From the NCBI RefSeq assembly GCF_036170895.1, contig NZ_CP108036.1, positions 7,661,501-7,725,500 on the forward strand: a DNA stretch of 64,000 bases, written 5' to 3'. Position 1 is the first letter of the stretch. Each line of letters starts with the position of its first letter. Shown here piece after piece: positions 18,388 to 25,601 of the stretch. The notes under the pieces are model-generated. The model had not been told where the DNA came from. It was given only the letters and a program-made list of their open reading frames with translations, and ran no database searches. The stretch comes from Streptomyces erythrochromogenes. GTDB lineage: Bacteria; Actinomycetota; Actinomycetes; Streptomycetales; Streptomycetaceae. A program made the position numbers and the translations under genes.

Positions 18388-18388
18388 A

Positions 18389-18709
18389 TCAGGGAGTCGG
18401 CTCCGGCGGTCCCACGATCGCCCGCAGCGCCGCGAGGTGCCCCTGGTAGGCCTCGCGGCCCTTCCGGGTCAGGCGGAGCCACACCCGTTGCCGGGTGTCG
18501 CGGACGGCCCTGCGCTGCTCGACGTAGTCGGCGTCCATCAGCACGGTGACGTGCTTGCTCAGCACCGAGGCGGAGACGTCGAGTTGCCTCTGGACCAGGA
18601 CGAACTCCGCCTCGCCCGCGGCGTCCAGCAGCGCGCAGATGCGCAGCCGGTTCGGGGCGTGGATGGTGGTGTCGAAACCCGCCAGCGGGTCCGGGGTCCC
18701 GGCGCTCAC
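18389..18709 (-). CDS. Winged-helix transcriptional regulator (twin module A)
   Basis: A 106-aa MarR/ArsR-like winged-helix protein. The recognition region is VQRQLDVSASVLSKHVTVLM, followed by a wing (RQRVWLRLTRKGREAYQGHLAALRAIV). It is clearly paralogous to the regulator at 20118-20462, sharing GFDxxIHxxxRL, SxSxLSK, RLTxxGRxA and GHxAALRAIV. GTG 18709 overlaps the stop of the upstream membrane gene (GTGA), so the two are coupled. It probably binds the TTTCC-N5-GGAAA sites upstream of its operon; the effector is unknown. Confidence 0.85.
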   Translation of the reverse strand: MSAGTPDPLAGFDTTIHAPNRLRICALLDAAGEAEFVLVQRQLDVSASVLSKHVTVLMDADYVEQRRAVRDTRQRVWLRLTRKGREAYQGHLAALRAIVGPPEPTP

Positions 18710-19197
18710 ACGGTCTGCCGGTGCAGGCGGACGAAGGCGAGGTGGAAGCCGACGGACACGGCCGCACTGATCAGCGAGGCCGCGATCAGCCACGCCGGCC
18801 GCCCCGTGAGGCGGAACGCGAATCCTGCTCCCACCACCAGCACGGGCAGACCCACCGCGAGCGGCAAGGTCGCCCGCTTCGGCAGCACGTCGAACCGCAG
18901 GGCCACCCCGGTCTTGTCGCGCCAGGCCTTGGCCGCGACGACGAAGAGCACCCAGTACACCGCGGCGCTCGCCAGCATGATCCCCAGCCAGGCCGAGTGC
19001 GGCAGCAGCCAGTCGGAGTCGGCCGTGACGCCTCCGTAGATGACGGGCAACGCGGCGGCGTAGAGCGTGAGCGTAAGGAAGAACCAGTTCGGCCACGGCG
19101 TGGCCGACAGCGCCGAGGCAGATGCTCGGACGTGCTCGTTGTCGGCCAGGGCGGAACGGGCCTGCTCGGGGGTCATGCGCACCGCATCAGTTTCCAT
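18706..19197 (-). CDS. Four-helix membrane protein (twin module A)
   Basis: A 163-aa integral membrane protein with four hydrophobic segments (WFFLTLTLYAAALPVIYGG; WLGIMLASAAVYWVLFVVAA; ATLPLAVGLPVLVVGAGFAF; WLIAASLISAAVSVGFHLAF). A short cytosolic N-terminus (TPEQARSALADNEHVR) precedes them. The length and arrangement are like the regulator-linked membrane proteins seen beside small winged-helix genes. Its start codon lies inside one of the TTTCC-N5-GGAAA sites (19191-19205), pointing to autoregulation by the downstream regulator. It could be a sensor or co-repressor partner. Confidence 0.8.
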   Translation of the reverse strand: METDAVRMTPEQARSALADNEHVRASASALSATPWPNWFFLTLTLYAAALPVIYGGVTADSDWLLPHSAWLGIMLASAAVYWVLFVVAAKAWRDKTGVALRFDVLPKRATLPLAVGLPVLVVGAGFAFRLTGRPAWLIAASLISAAVSVGFHLAFVRLHRQTV

Positions 19198-19205
19198 GTC
19201 GGAAA
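19191..19205. promoter_or_regulatory. Operator-like repeat 1, TTTCC-ATGTC-GGAAA
   Basis: A perfect 5-bp inverted repeat with a 5-bp spacer, overlapping the ATG of the leftward membrane protein gene. It is one of five similar sites between the twin operons. Confidence 0.7.
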
Positions 19206-19218
19206 GAGTAGCGCTTAG

Positions 19219-19233
19219 TTTCCAATACGGAAA
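19219..19233. promoter_or_regulatory. Operator-like repeat 2, TTTCC-AATAC-GGAAA
   Basis: A perfect TTTCC/GGAAA inverted repeat with a 5-bp spacer, 28 bp from repeat 1, in the likely promoter of the leftward operon. Confidence 0.7.
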
Positions 19234-19241
19234 GAGACGAG

Positions 19242-19256
19242 TTTCCGGTGCGGCAA
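19242..19256. promoter_or_regulatory. Operator-like repeat 3, TTTCC-GGTGC-GGCAA
   Basis: One mismatch from the TTTCC-N5-GGAAA consensus, 23 bp from repeat 2. It is probably a weaker site of the same set. Confidence 0.55.
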
Positions 19257-19346
19257 GTCAGTGCGCCGAAGTGACCTCCCCCCGGCCGCGGCCCGTCCGC
19301 CAGTGGGACGTCAATGCCGTTCGCGTCACCGCCCTCCCCACGCCGT

Positions 19347-19469
19347 CGCTTGTGGTTGCCCCGTCGTTACGGCAGGCGGACCGAGCGGCTGCGGTCGACG
19401 TCGGCCGCGGTCGGCCTCGCGCTCGCCGGCCGGGCCGGTGCCCGGCTGGCCGGAGTCTTCGCCCAATGG
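19347..19469 (+). mobile_element. ISL3-family transposase relic, N-terminal part
   Basis: A short stretch reads RRLWLPRRYGRRTERLRS and then AAVGLALAGRAGARLAGVF. This is the region just after the zinc-finger part of ISL3-family transposases, usually ARRTERLRxTLxAIGLALAGRAGARLA. Neither side continues the gene. No terminal inverted repeats were recognised. A C-terminal relic of the same family lies about 5.5 kb to the right in the same orientation. Confidence 0.6.
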
Positions 19470-19545
19470 CGGCGTGCGGCCGCAGTGCGGTGCCACGGCT
19501 GGTCGTCGGTTCCCAAGGCCGTCCCCGTGCCGGCAAATCTCCGAC

Positions 19546-19560
19546 TTGCCCATCAGGAAA
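19546..19560. promoter_or_regulatory. Operator-like repeat 4, TTGCC-CATCA-GGAAA
   Basis: One mismatch from the TTTCC-N5-GGAAA consensus, upstream of the rightward operon and 27 bp before repeat 5. Confidence 0.55.
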
Positions 19561-19570
19561 GCCAAGGGTA

Positions 19571-19589
19571 ACTTTCCTTGTAGGAAAGT
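19571..19589. promoter_or_regulatory. Operator-like repeat 5, ACTTTCC-TTGTA-GGAAAGT
   Basis: The best site of the set: a perfect 7-bp inverted repeat with a 5-bp spacer, 25 bp upstream of the first start codon of the rightward four-gene operon. It is well placed to block transcription or translation initiation. Confidence 0.75.
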
Positions 19590-19614
19590 AATCGGGGACG
19601 GGAGAGCGACGACC

Positions 19615-20121
19615 GTGAGCATGCCGGTGGATGCCGAACGGGCATGGCAGGATCTCCAGCGCATCCGAGTGCCGCAGGAGCGGGTGTACGACGAGTTCGA
19701 GCGCTCCGTGTCCGGCGGGCGCGGCATGACCTACGGCACGGCCGCGCTCATGTGGGTGTTCCTTGCCGGCGTCGGCATGGACCTGCCCCGGTGGGGCGTC
19801 GGACTGTTCGTGGCCGCCTACGTCGGCCTGTTGAGCGTGCTGGTCGTGATGAACGGCCGTAGGAACCGGATGCAACTGCACCACACTCGCTGCCCCGGGC
19901 GTATGTGGGCCGCGTTCGGTGCGGCGGCGGTGCTGGTCGGCGGGACGATCGTGCTGGCGGACCATGTGACCGAGCCGCTGGCGCCGATCTGCGCCGGCCC
20001 CGTCCAGGCCACGGCCGCGGTGGCCGTGTACCTGCTCTGCCTCGGTCCCGCCAACCGCTGGGCGGCCGACTCGGTGCGCAGCGGCGGCGAACCGGCGGCC
20101 GAGCAGGCGGCGGGCCGATGA
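19615..20121 (+). CDS. Four-helix membrane protein (twin module B)
   Basis: A 168-aa membrane protein with four hydrophobic segments (GTAALMWVFLAGVGMDL; VGLFVAAYVGLLSVLVVM; MWAAFGAAAVLVGGTIVLA; ATAAVAVYLLCLGPAN). They follow a soluble helical N-terminus of about 45 residues. GTG 19615 is chosen for its GGGAG at a good distance; ATG 19621 is the alternative. It has the same position and topology as the protein of module A but little sequence identity. It overlaps the downstream regulator by 4 bp (ATGA). Confidence 0.8.
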   Translation: MSMPVDAERAWQDLQRIRVPQERVYDEFERSVSGGRGMTYGTAALMWVFLAGVGMDLPRWGVGLFVAAYVGLLSVLVVMNGRRNRMQLHHTRCPGRMWAAFGAAAVLVGGTIVLADHVTEPLAPICAGPVQATAAVAVYLLCLGPANRWAADSVRSGGEPAAEQAAGR

Positions 20122-20462
20122 GCACCCCCGTCGGCTTCGACGAGCTGATCCACCCCGCCACCCGACTGTCGGTGGTCGCGCTGCTGGCCGCCACCGAGTG
20201 GGCGGACTTCGCGTTCGTCCGCGACAGCCTCTCGCTCAGCGACTCCGCGCTGTCCAAGCAGCTGCACACCTTGGAGGGGGCCGGATACCTGGAGATCCAG
20301 AAGGAGGGCGGCGGCCGCAACCGCCGTACGAAGGTGCGGCTGACGGACCGCGGTCGCACCGCCTTCGAGGGACATGTGGCGGCACTCCGGGCCATCGTAG
20401 ACAGCGCCGGGCCGGCGACCGGGGCGGCGCAACGGCAGCCCCACGCGGAGGCGGACCGATGA
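20118..20462 (+). CDS. Winged-helix transcriptional regulator (twin module B)
   Basis: A 114-aa winged-helix regulator paralogous to 18389-18709. The recognition helix region is VRDSLSLSDSALSKQLHTLE, followed by a basic wing (GGGRNRRTKVRLTDRGRTAF) and the shared GHVAALRAIV end. ATG overlaps the stop of the membrane gene, and its own stop overlaps the ABC ATPase start. All four genes of this operon should therefore be co-translated. It likely represses the ABC-2 exporter by binding the TTTCC-N5-GGAAA sites. Confidence 0.87.
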   Translation: MSTPVGFDELIHPATRLSVVALLAATEWADFAFVRDSLSLSDSALSKQLHTLEGAGYLEIQKEGGGRNRRTKVRLTDRGRTAFEGHVAALRAIVDSAGPATGAAQRQPHAEADR

Positions 20463-21391
20463 CGGCGTTCGGGCGCACCGGCGTCCAGCCCGTGATCCGG
20501 GTGCGCGAGCTGGCCATGGCGTACGGCGATGCCGACGTCCTGCGCGGCGTCGATCTGGACATCCACCGCGGCGAGGTCTTCGCCCTGCTCGGGCCCAACG
20601 GTGCGGGGAAGACCACGACCGTCGAGATCCTGGAAGGCTTCCGGCAGCGCTCCGGCGGCGAGGTGAGCGTCCTCGGCACGGATCCCGAGCGGGGCGGCGA
20701 CGCGTGGCGGGCCCGGATCGGGCTGGTCCTGCAGTCCTGGCGGGACCACCGCCGCTGGCGGGTCGCCGAGCTGCTGACCCACTTCGCGACCTACTACCCC
20801 GACCCGCACGACCCGGCCGAACTGCTGGCCCTGGTCGGCCTCACCGATCAGGCCGGCCGGCAGGTGGACCGGCTGTCCGGCGGCCAGCGCCGGCGCCTCG
20901 ACGTCGCGCTCGGCATCGTCGGCCGCCCCGAACTCCTCTTCCTCGACGAGCCGACCACCGGCTTCGACCCCCAGGCGCGGCACGAGTTCCACCTCCTGGT
21001 CGAGCAGCTGGCCCGCGACGAGGGCGTCACCGTCCTGCTCACCACCCACGACCTGGCGGAGGCCGAGCGGCTCGCCGACCGGATCGCCATGCTGGTCGGC
21101 GGCCGGATCCGGGCCTGTGGCACACCCGCGGAACTGGCCCGGGAAGCCGCCGCCCAGGCCGAGGTCCGCTGGACGGCCGAGGACGGGACACCCCGCCGCG
21201 AACGCACAGCGGACCCCTCACGGCTGGTCTGGGAACTCCACCGGCACGCGGACGGCCCGATCGCCGACCTGGAGGTCCGCCGCCCGACGCTGGAGGACAC
21301 CTACCTGCACATGGTGCACCGGGAGGCCGAGGGCACGGACGGAGCCGACGGCACGGACGGGGACGCAGACGAGGAGGTACCGGCCGCATGA
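20459..21391 (+). CDS. ABC-2 type exporter, ATP-binding protein
   Basis: A 310-aa ABC ATPase. Walker A is GPNGAGKTTT, the Q-loop follows GLVLQSW, the signature is RLSGGQRRRL, Walker B is LLFLDEPTTGFD, and the H-loop is TTHD. The C-terminal about 80 residues are the usual DrrA-type extension ending in an acidic tail (GTDGADGTDGDADEE). Together with the next gene it forms an exporter for an unknown substrate, of the drug/antibiotic (DrrAB-like) type. It overlaps both neighbours by 4 bp. Confidence 0.93.
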   Translation: MTAFGRTGVQPVIRVRELAMAYGDADVLRGVDLDIHRGEVFALLGPNGAGKTTTVEILEGFRQRSGGEVSVLGTDPERGGDAWRARIGLVLQSWRDHRRWRVAELLTHFATYYPDPHDPAELLALVGLTDQAGRQVDRLSGGQRRRLDVALGIVGRPELLFLDEPTTGFDPQARHEFHLLVEQLARDEGVTVLLTTHDLAEAERLADRIAMLVGGRIRACGTPAELAREAAAQAEVRWTAEDGTPRRERTADPSRLVWELHRHADGPIADLEVRRPTLEDTYLHMVHREAEGTDGADGTDGDADEEVPAA

Positions 21392-22263
21392 GGGGGACAC
21401 GCATGACGAACCGGACGAACAGCTGGGGTGCCGGACTCCAGCGCTGCGGAATCGAGCTGCGGCACCTCCTGCGCAACGGCAAGGAGATGACCGGCCATCT
21501 GACCAACGTGGTCGTCGCGCTGCTCGTCGCCGGCTATGTCAGCGACGACGTGCCCGGGACCCGAACCCCGATGACTCATCTGGTGCTGGCGGGCTTCGCC
21601 GCCTACCTGCTGTTCCAGGTCGGGCTGATCAACCTGCCGCAGGTCCTCGTGACCGAGCGGGAGGAGGGTGCCCTGCTGCGGCTGCGCGCCACGCCCGGCG
21701 GGATACCTGCCTACCTCGTCGCCAAGTGCCTGCTGACGGTCGTCCTGGCCGTCGGCACCCTGGCGCTGCTCCTGATCGCCGGGGCGCTGCTGGTGGACGG
21801 GCCACTGCCGCACGGGCCGGGCGACTGGCTGACGCTGCTGTGGGTCACCACCCTCGGACTGCTCGCCGTCATACCGCTCGGCGCGGCCATAGGCGCCGTA
21901 CTGCCCAACCCCCGCGAGGCCCTGGCGTTGATCATGCTGCCGACGATGGGCCTCCTGCTGACCTCGGGGACGGTGTTTCCGATCACCGCACTGCCCGTGC
22001 CGGTCCAGCAGGTAGCCGCAGTCTTTCCGCTCAAGTGGATGGCACAGGGCCTGCGTTCGGCACTGCTCCCGGATTCGGCACGGGCCGCCGAGGCGGCCGG
22101 CTCATGGGAACTGCCCATGGTCGCCCTGGTCCTCACGGCCTGGGCGGTCCTCGGATTCCTCCTCGCGGTACCGCTCCTGCGCCGCGCCGCCCGCCGCGAG
22201 TCCGGCTCGCGGCTGACCGCCCGCCACCGCAAGGCGACACAGGGCGGCGCGCTGGCCGCGTAG
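21388..22263 (+). CDS. ABC-2 type exporter, permease
   Basis: A 291-aa permease with six hydrophobic segments, characteristic of the ABC-2 membrane family. The segment VTEREEGALLRLRATPGG is the conserved coupling helix. The C-terminus is basic (RRAARRESGSRL). ATG 21388 overlaps the ATPase stop (ATGA); ATG 21403 is an alternative with a GGGGG upstream. It is the last gene of the twin module B operon. Confidence 0.9.
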   Translation: MRGTRMTNRTNSWGAGLQRCGIELRHLLRNGKEMTGHLTNVVVALLVAGYVSDDVPGTRTPMTHLVLAGFAAYLLFQVGLINLPQVLVTEREEGALLRLRATPGGIPAYLVAKCLLTVVLAVGTLALLLIAGALLVDGPLPHGPGDWLTLLWVTTLGLLAVIPLGAAIGAVLPNPREALALIMLPTMGLLLTSGTVFPITALPVPVQQVAAVFPLKWMAQGLRSALLPDSARAAEAAGSWELPMVALVLTAWAVLGFLLAVPLLRRAARRESGSRLTARHRKATQGGALAA

Positions 22264-22526
22264 GCGGCCTCGCGGCCACCCGGGCTACGTCGTGGCCTGC
22301 TTCGACGGTACCGGCCGCCCCGCCGGCGAGGCCCGCAAGGAAGGTCGGAACCCGGCCGGTGGCGTGTTCGCCCTGCTGTGCGGACCTGCCGCAGGGATCG
22401 CCGCCGTGGGAACTCGCGGATCATGATCAATCGTGGCGGCACTTTCTGCAGCGGGACACCCGCGCTGTTCTGCCAGCGGCAGAACACAGACCGGACCGGG
22501 CTCGACGATCACTACGGTCCAGTCTC

Positions 22527-23264
22527 ATGACGACGATTGCGACGCGTACGGTCGAGTACCCTGCCGACGGTTTGACGATGATCGGGCACCTCGCCCTCCC
22601 GGCCGGTGTCGACCGCCGGCCCGCGGTGCTGCTCGGACCTGAGGGCATGGGGCTCAGCGATGTCGAGCGCCGCCGGGCCGACGCTCTTGCCGAGCTGGGA
22701 TATGTAGCGCTGGCCTTCGACCTTCATGGGGGGCGCTATTTGGGAGACCCCGAGGAGATGCTGGCCCGTTGCATGCCACTGCTCGCTGATCCCGACCGGA
22801 TGCGGGGGATCGGCCATGCGGCGCTCGACGTGTTGCGCACAGAGCCCCGGACCGACCCCGACCGGATCGCCGCCATCGGCTACGGAACCGGGGGCGCCAT
22901 CGCGCTGGAACTCGGGCGAGGCGGCGCCACCCTGCACGCGATAGGGACAGTCAACGCAACTACCACGGGCCGACCGGGCGAGGCGGCGCGCATTCGCTGC
23001 CCGGTGTGGGCCGGGGTCGGGTCGGAAGACCCGATCATGCCGCCCGCGCAACGAAACGCGTTCACCACTGAGATGCAGGCCGCGGGCGTCGACTGGCGCC
23101 TCACGGTCTACGGCGGAGCCTTGCACGCCTTCCACCACCCGCCGGTCGACCACCCCGTGGTCCCCGGCGTCGGCTACCACCGACGGCACGCGCAGCGAGC
23201 CTGGCGCGACGTCGTCGACCTGCTCGCCGAATGCCTGCCCGTGACGGAGGACCTGGGGGCATGA
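22527..23264 (+). CDS. Dienelactone hydrolase-family protein with altered nucleophile
   Basis: A 245-aa alpha/beta hydrolase of the dienelactone hydrolase family. It shows GLSDVERRRADALAELGYVALAFDLHGG at the N-terminal side, GSEDPIMPP for the acid region, and a late GGALHAFHHP for the His. The nucleophile elbow, normally GYCxGG, reads GYGTGG, so the catalytic Cys position is Gly. The rest of the fold is intact, which suggests a subfamily that is non-hydrolytic or uses another residue. There is no clear ribosome binding site before ATG 22527. It stands alone between decayed regions. Confidence 0.8.
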   Translation: MTTIATRTVEYPADGLTMIGHLALPAGVDRRPAVLLGPEGMGLSDVERRRADALAELGYVALAFDLHGGRYLGDPEEMLARCMPLLADPDRMRGIGHAALDVLRTEPRTDPDRIAAIGYGTGGAIALELGRGGATLHAIGTVNATTTGRPGEAARIRCPVWAGVGSEDPIMPPAQRNAFTTEMQAAGVDWRLTVYGGALHAFHHPPVDHPVVPGVGYHRRHAQRAWRDVVDLLAECLPVTEDLGA

Positions 23265-23802
23265 CCGGGCAAACGTGCGGGTGCCGAGCCTGGTCGGCGT
23301 CGCGCACTGACGGTCTCCTCCCCGCCAGCGGGTGGTGCGGACACGGCGGGAACGGCGTGACCCGTCCGCAGCGTGGACCATCATCCGTACCGGAGTGGAC
23401 GCGTACAGGAGGGGCCATGTCCACGACCTGTCGGTGCTGGGGGAGAGGATGCCGGTCTTGCACTCCTGCCGATCACCGCACCGGCGTCCTTGCCGGACGT
23501 CTACCGTCTCGACCCCGAAGCCGGCGGACGGGGCTTCAGACTCGATCATGCGGCGGCGACGGCGGACGGCGACACCTACGGGCTGACCGGCAAGCGCCGC
23601 TACCGCGGGCACGGGGTCGGCACGGCCGACCCCGTGCCCCCACGGAAAGCCCGCCCCCGTGAAGGCGGAGCGTCACGGGGATGCAGAGGGCCGGTGCGGA
23701 GCCCTGTACGTGACCCCGGGCGATGTCCGGCCGGCCGTTGTCAGTGGCGGGCGCGAGGATACGGGCATACCGCTGAACCAGCCACCTTCCGAAGGGTTCT
23801 CC
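23265..23802. other. 538-bp gap without a credible gene
   Basis: All frames carry only Arg/Pro/Gly-rich shadow translations. A short + strand stretch near 23470-23620 (SLPDVYRLDPEAGGRGFRLD) looks vaguely coding but has no recognisable family. This is probably decayed sequence plus the promoter of the next gene. Confidence 0.4.
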
Positions 23803-24507
23803 ATGTCCGTTTCCGTCTCCGGGCCCGCAGCCGACGCCGCGGCCATCGCCTTCCCCACCGGCTGGTGCGCCACGGACCTCGGGAGCTTGCGGCCCTGCGC
23901 GTCCACATACGAGGTGTACCCCCTGGAGAGCCTGCCGCCGCTGGAGGCCGCGCACCTCGATGACGGGTTCGACTGGTTGGGCGGGGCGGGCGGGCCGCGA
24001 TCGGAGCACGCGGAGCATCTCGCGGCCTTGGAGCGGGAACTGACCGAGGCCGGACTGGCGCTCCCCGAGGGCTTCGCCGCCTTCTACGGCAGCGAGCACC
24101 TCTGCCGCACCTTCGACGAGGTCTCGGTGACAGCCTGCTGGAGCCACCTTTCCGGTCCGCTGCACAGCCCGGCCGAGGACGGCGCCCGTCTCCTGCGGTT
24201 CCTGCGCGACCAGCAGGACTGCGTCATCTGGTACCTGTACCTGCGCCCCTCCGGCGAGGCGTTCGTGGTCTTCTCGCATGTGGAGCTGGAGTCCGCCGGC
24301 TGGTGGGCGGACGGGGAGCCGACCGAGGAGGTCCGGGCCGCGGTGGCCTCCTCGATGGTGCGGTGCGCCGACACCTTCGAGGAGTTCGCATACCGCTTCG
24401 TCGTGGAGAACGAGCTGTGGATGCAGGCGCACTCCGACGGCGCCGAGAGCCCACTCGCTCCCCGCCTCCAGGCGTACGCCGACCACTACGTGTCCGCCGC
24501 CTCCTGA
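23803..24507 (+). CDS. Hypothetical protein, SMI1/KNR4-like
   Basis: A 234-aa acidic soluble protein. The arrangement ERELTEAGLALPEGFAAFYGSEHLCRTF followed by a Trp-rich core (ACWSHLSGP, VIWYLYLRPSGEAFVVFSH) recalls the SMI1/KNR4 fold common in bacterial immunity-type proteins. No toxin gene is adjacent, so an immunity role is only a possibility. ATG 23803 gives a short Ser/Ala-rich N-terminus with no signal peptide. Confidence 0.65.
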   Translation: MSVSVSGPAADAAAIAFPTGWCATDLGSLRPCASTYEVYPLESLPPLEAAHLDDGFDWLGGAGGPRSEHAEHLAALERELTEAGLALPEGFAAFYGSEHLCRTFDEVSVTACWSHLSGPLHSPAEDGARLLRFLRDQQDCVIWYLYLRPSGEAFVVFSHVELESAGWWADGEPTEEVRAAVASSMVRCADTFEEFAYRFVVENELWMQAHSDGAESPLAPRLQAYADHYVSAAS

Positions 24508-24654
24508 CCCCGGCGGGCCCGCCCGCACGCGCTGCTGCCGCGGGTGAGGCAGATCTCCGGAGCGGGCCGGGCCGCAGCGGCGCACGCTTCGTTCATGGGG
24601 TGGGGGCCTGGTGGTAGCGGATGTCGGGGCCGGGTCGGTAGCGCCCCAGGAAAA

Positions 24655-24845
24655 CAGACCTCCGCAACGGCGACCACCACGTCCCCACCCTGTTGGAGAT
24701 GACACTCCGTGCTCTGAAGTCCAAGGCGCGACGCGAGCTGAGCGCAGTCATCGGTCCCGCAGACGAGCACGTGCTCGACCGCACCCTCAACAATCCCTTC
24801 GCGCCCCAACACCTCCCCTGGTGGATGCGTCGAATCGGTGCCTGA
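24655..24845 (+). pseudogene. C-terminal remnant of an unknown protein
   Basis: An open stretch of about 62 codons has convincing amino-acid usage (DLRNGDHHVPTLLEMTLRAL, then SKARRELSAVIGPADEHVL, then NNPFAPQHLPWWMRRIGA) and ends in TGA. There is no start codon with a ribosome binding site at a plausible N-terminus; ATG 24699 would give 48 aa. I do not recognise the family. Confidence 0.4.
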
Positions 24846-24899
24846 CCCTCCAGCCGTTCCTGGTTCTGACCGACATCTCCAGGCACCTCAGGCCAGCAA

Positions 24900-25346
24900 C
24901 GCTGCCTGCAACGGCCGACATGCGTTCTTCGTTCTGGGGATCGCCCGACACCTGGGCTGGGGCCTCAACACCGCCCTGCCGTACGCGAACGCCGCACGCT
25001 GGCATGAAACACCATCCGAGTAAGCCGGCCAGGCCCAGCAGACTGGACCCCTACAAGCCCTACCTGGAACGACGCTTCGCCGCAGGCTGCACCAGCGTCA
25101 CCCACCGCCACAGCGAACTCGTCGCCGACAACGCGCCCGTCACCTGCCAGATGGTCCGCGCCCACATCGCCACCCTCCGCGGGGCTCCGGCCAGCGCGTC
25201 TCACCGGCTTCGCACTCCGCCTGCTCCGGGACCTTGACGCTGTGACAGCCGGGCTCCCCCTGGACTGGAGCTCGGGCAGCATCGAGGGCGCCGTGAATCG
25301 GATCAAGAAGATCAAGCGGCAGCTATACGGTCGAGCCGGATTTGTG
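24900..25346 (+). mobile_element. ISL3-family transposase relic, C-terminal part
   Basis: Three blocks of an ISL3-type transposase occur in order. First comes the HTH block GIARHLGWGLNTALPYANAARWHE. Then, after a frameshift, RPSRLDPYKPYLERRFAAGC and PVTCQMVRAHIATLRGAP. Then, after a deletion of the usual central/catalytic part, LLRDLDAVTAGLPLDWSSGS followed by IEGAVNRIKKIKRQLYGRAGF. The last block is the conserved C-terminal end of these transposases. Inactive; no terminal repeats were recognised. Confidence 0.75.
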
Positions 25347-25601
25347 GCGCCGTCGTGGTCGGTCGCGCCGACTCGGTGACGCACTACGCCGTACCCCGGC
25401 GGCCGCTCTCCTGGCCACGGCAGGTCGGGGTGACTCCCCGGCAGGCGGACTGTTTCCGGCATCGCGGGGCCGTCGACGCTCTGGACCGCGCGTCGGCCGG
25501 GGCCGGGACGGCGGTTCTGGGCCAGTTCCTGTTCGGAACCGGTGGAATCGCCAAGGCGTCCAGGACATGCGCGCCGGCGATGATGGCCCCCGGGCACGTG
25601 A
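25347..25601. other. Sequence beyond the ISL3 relic, no gene seen
   Basis: About 255 bp between the transposase relic and the MerR stop. All frames translate to low-quality Arg/Pro-rich sequence. No hairpin or repeat stands out. Confidence 0.35.

Larger units (their letters stand above)
17720..18388. other. Decayed region with relics of at least three genes
   Basis: About 670 bp without an intact gene. Besides the two relics listed separately, the + strand at 17937-18068 reads like coding sequence (LDRPLRARVPDFEACRFDSAAFYAQFADEG) with no start and no family that I recognise. The rest appears non-coding. Confidence 0.5.

Noticed and set aside
22264..22526. Possible short coding stretch after the ABC permease (YVVACFDGTGRPAGEARKEG)
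   Set aside because: It has no start or ribosome binding site, and I recognise no family. It could be a relic but is too weak to list as a gene.
23261..23662. ORF starting at an ATGA overlap after the dienelactone hydrolase-like gene
   Set aside because: The translation is Arg/Cys/Gly-rich noise without homology-like patterns. The overlap is probably chance.
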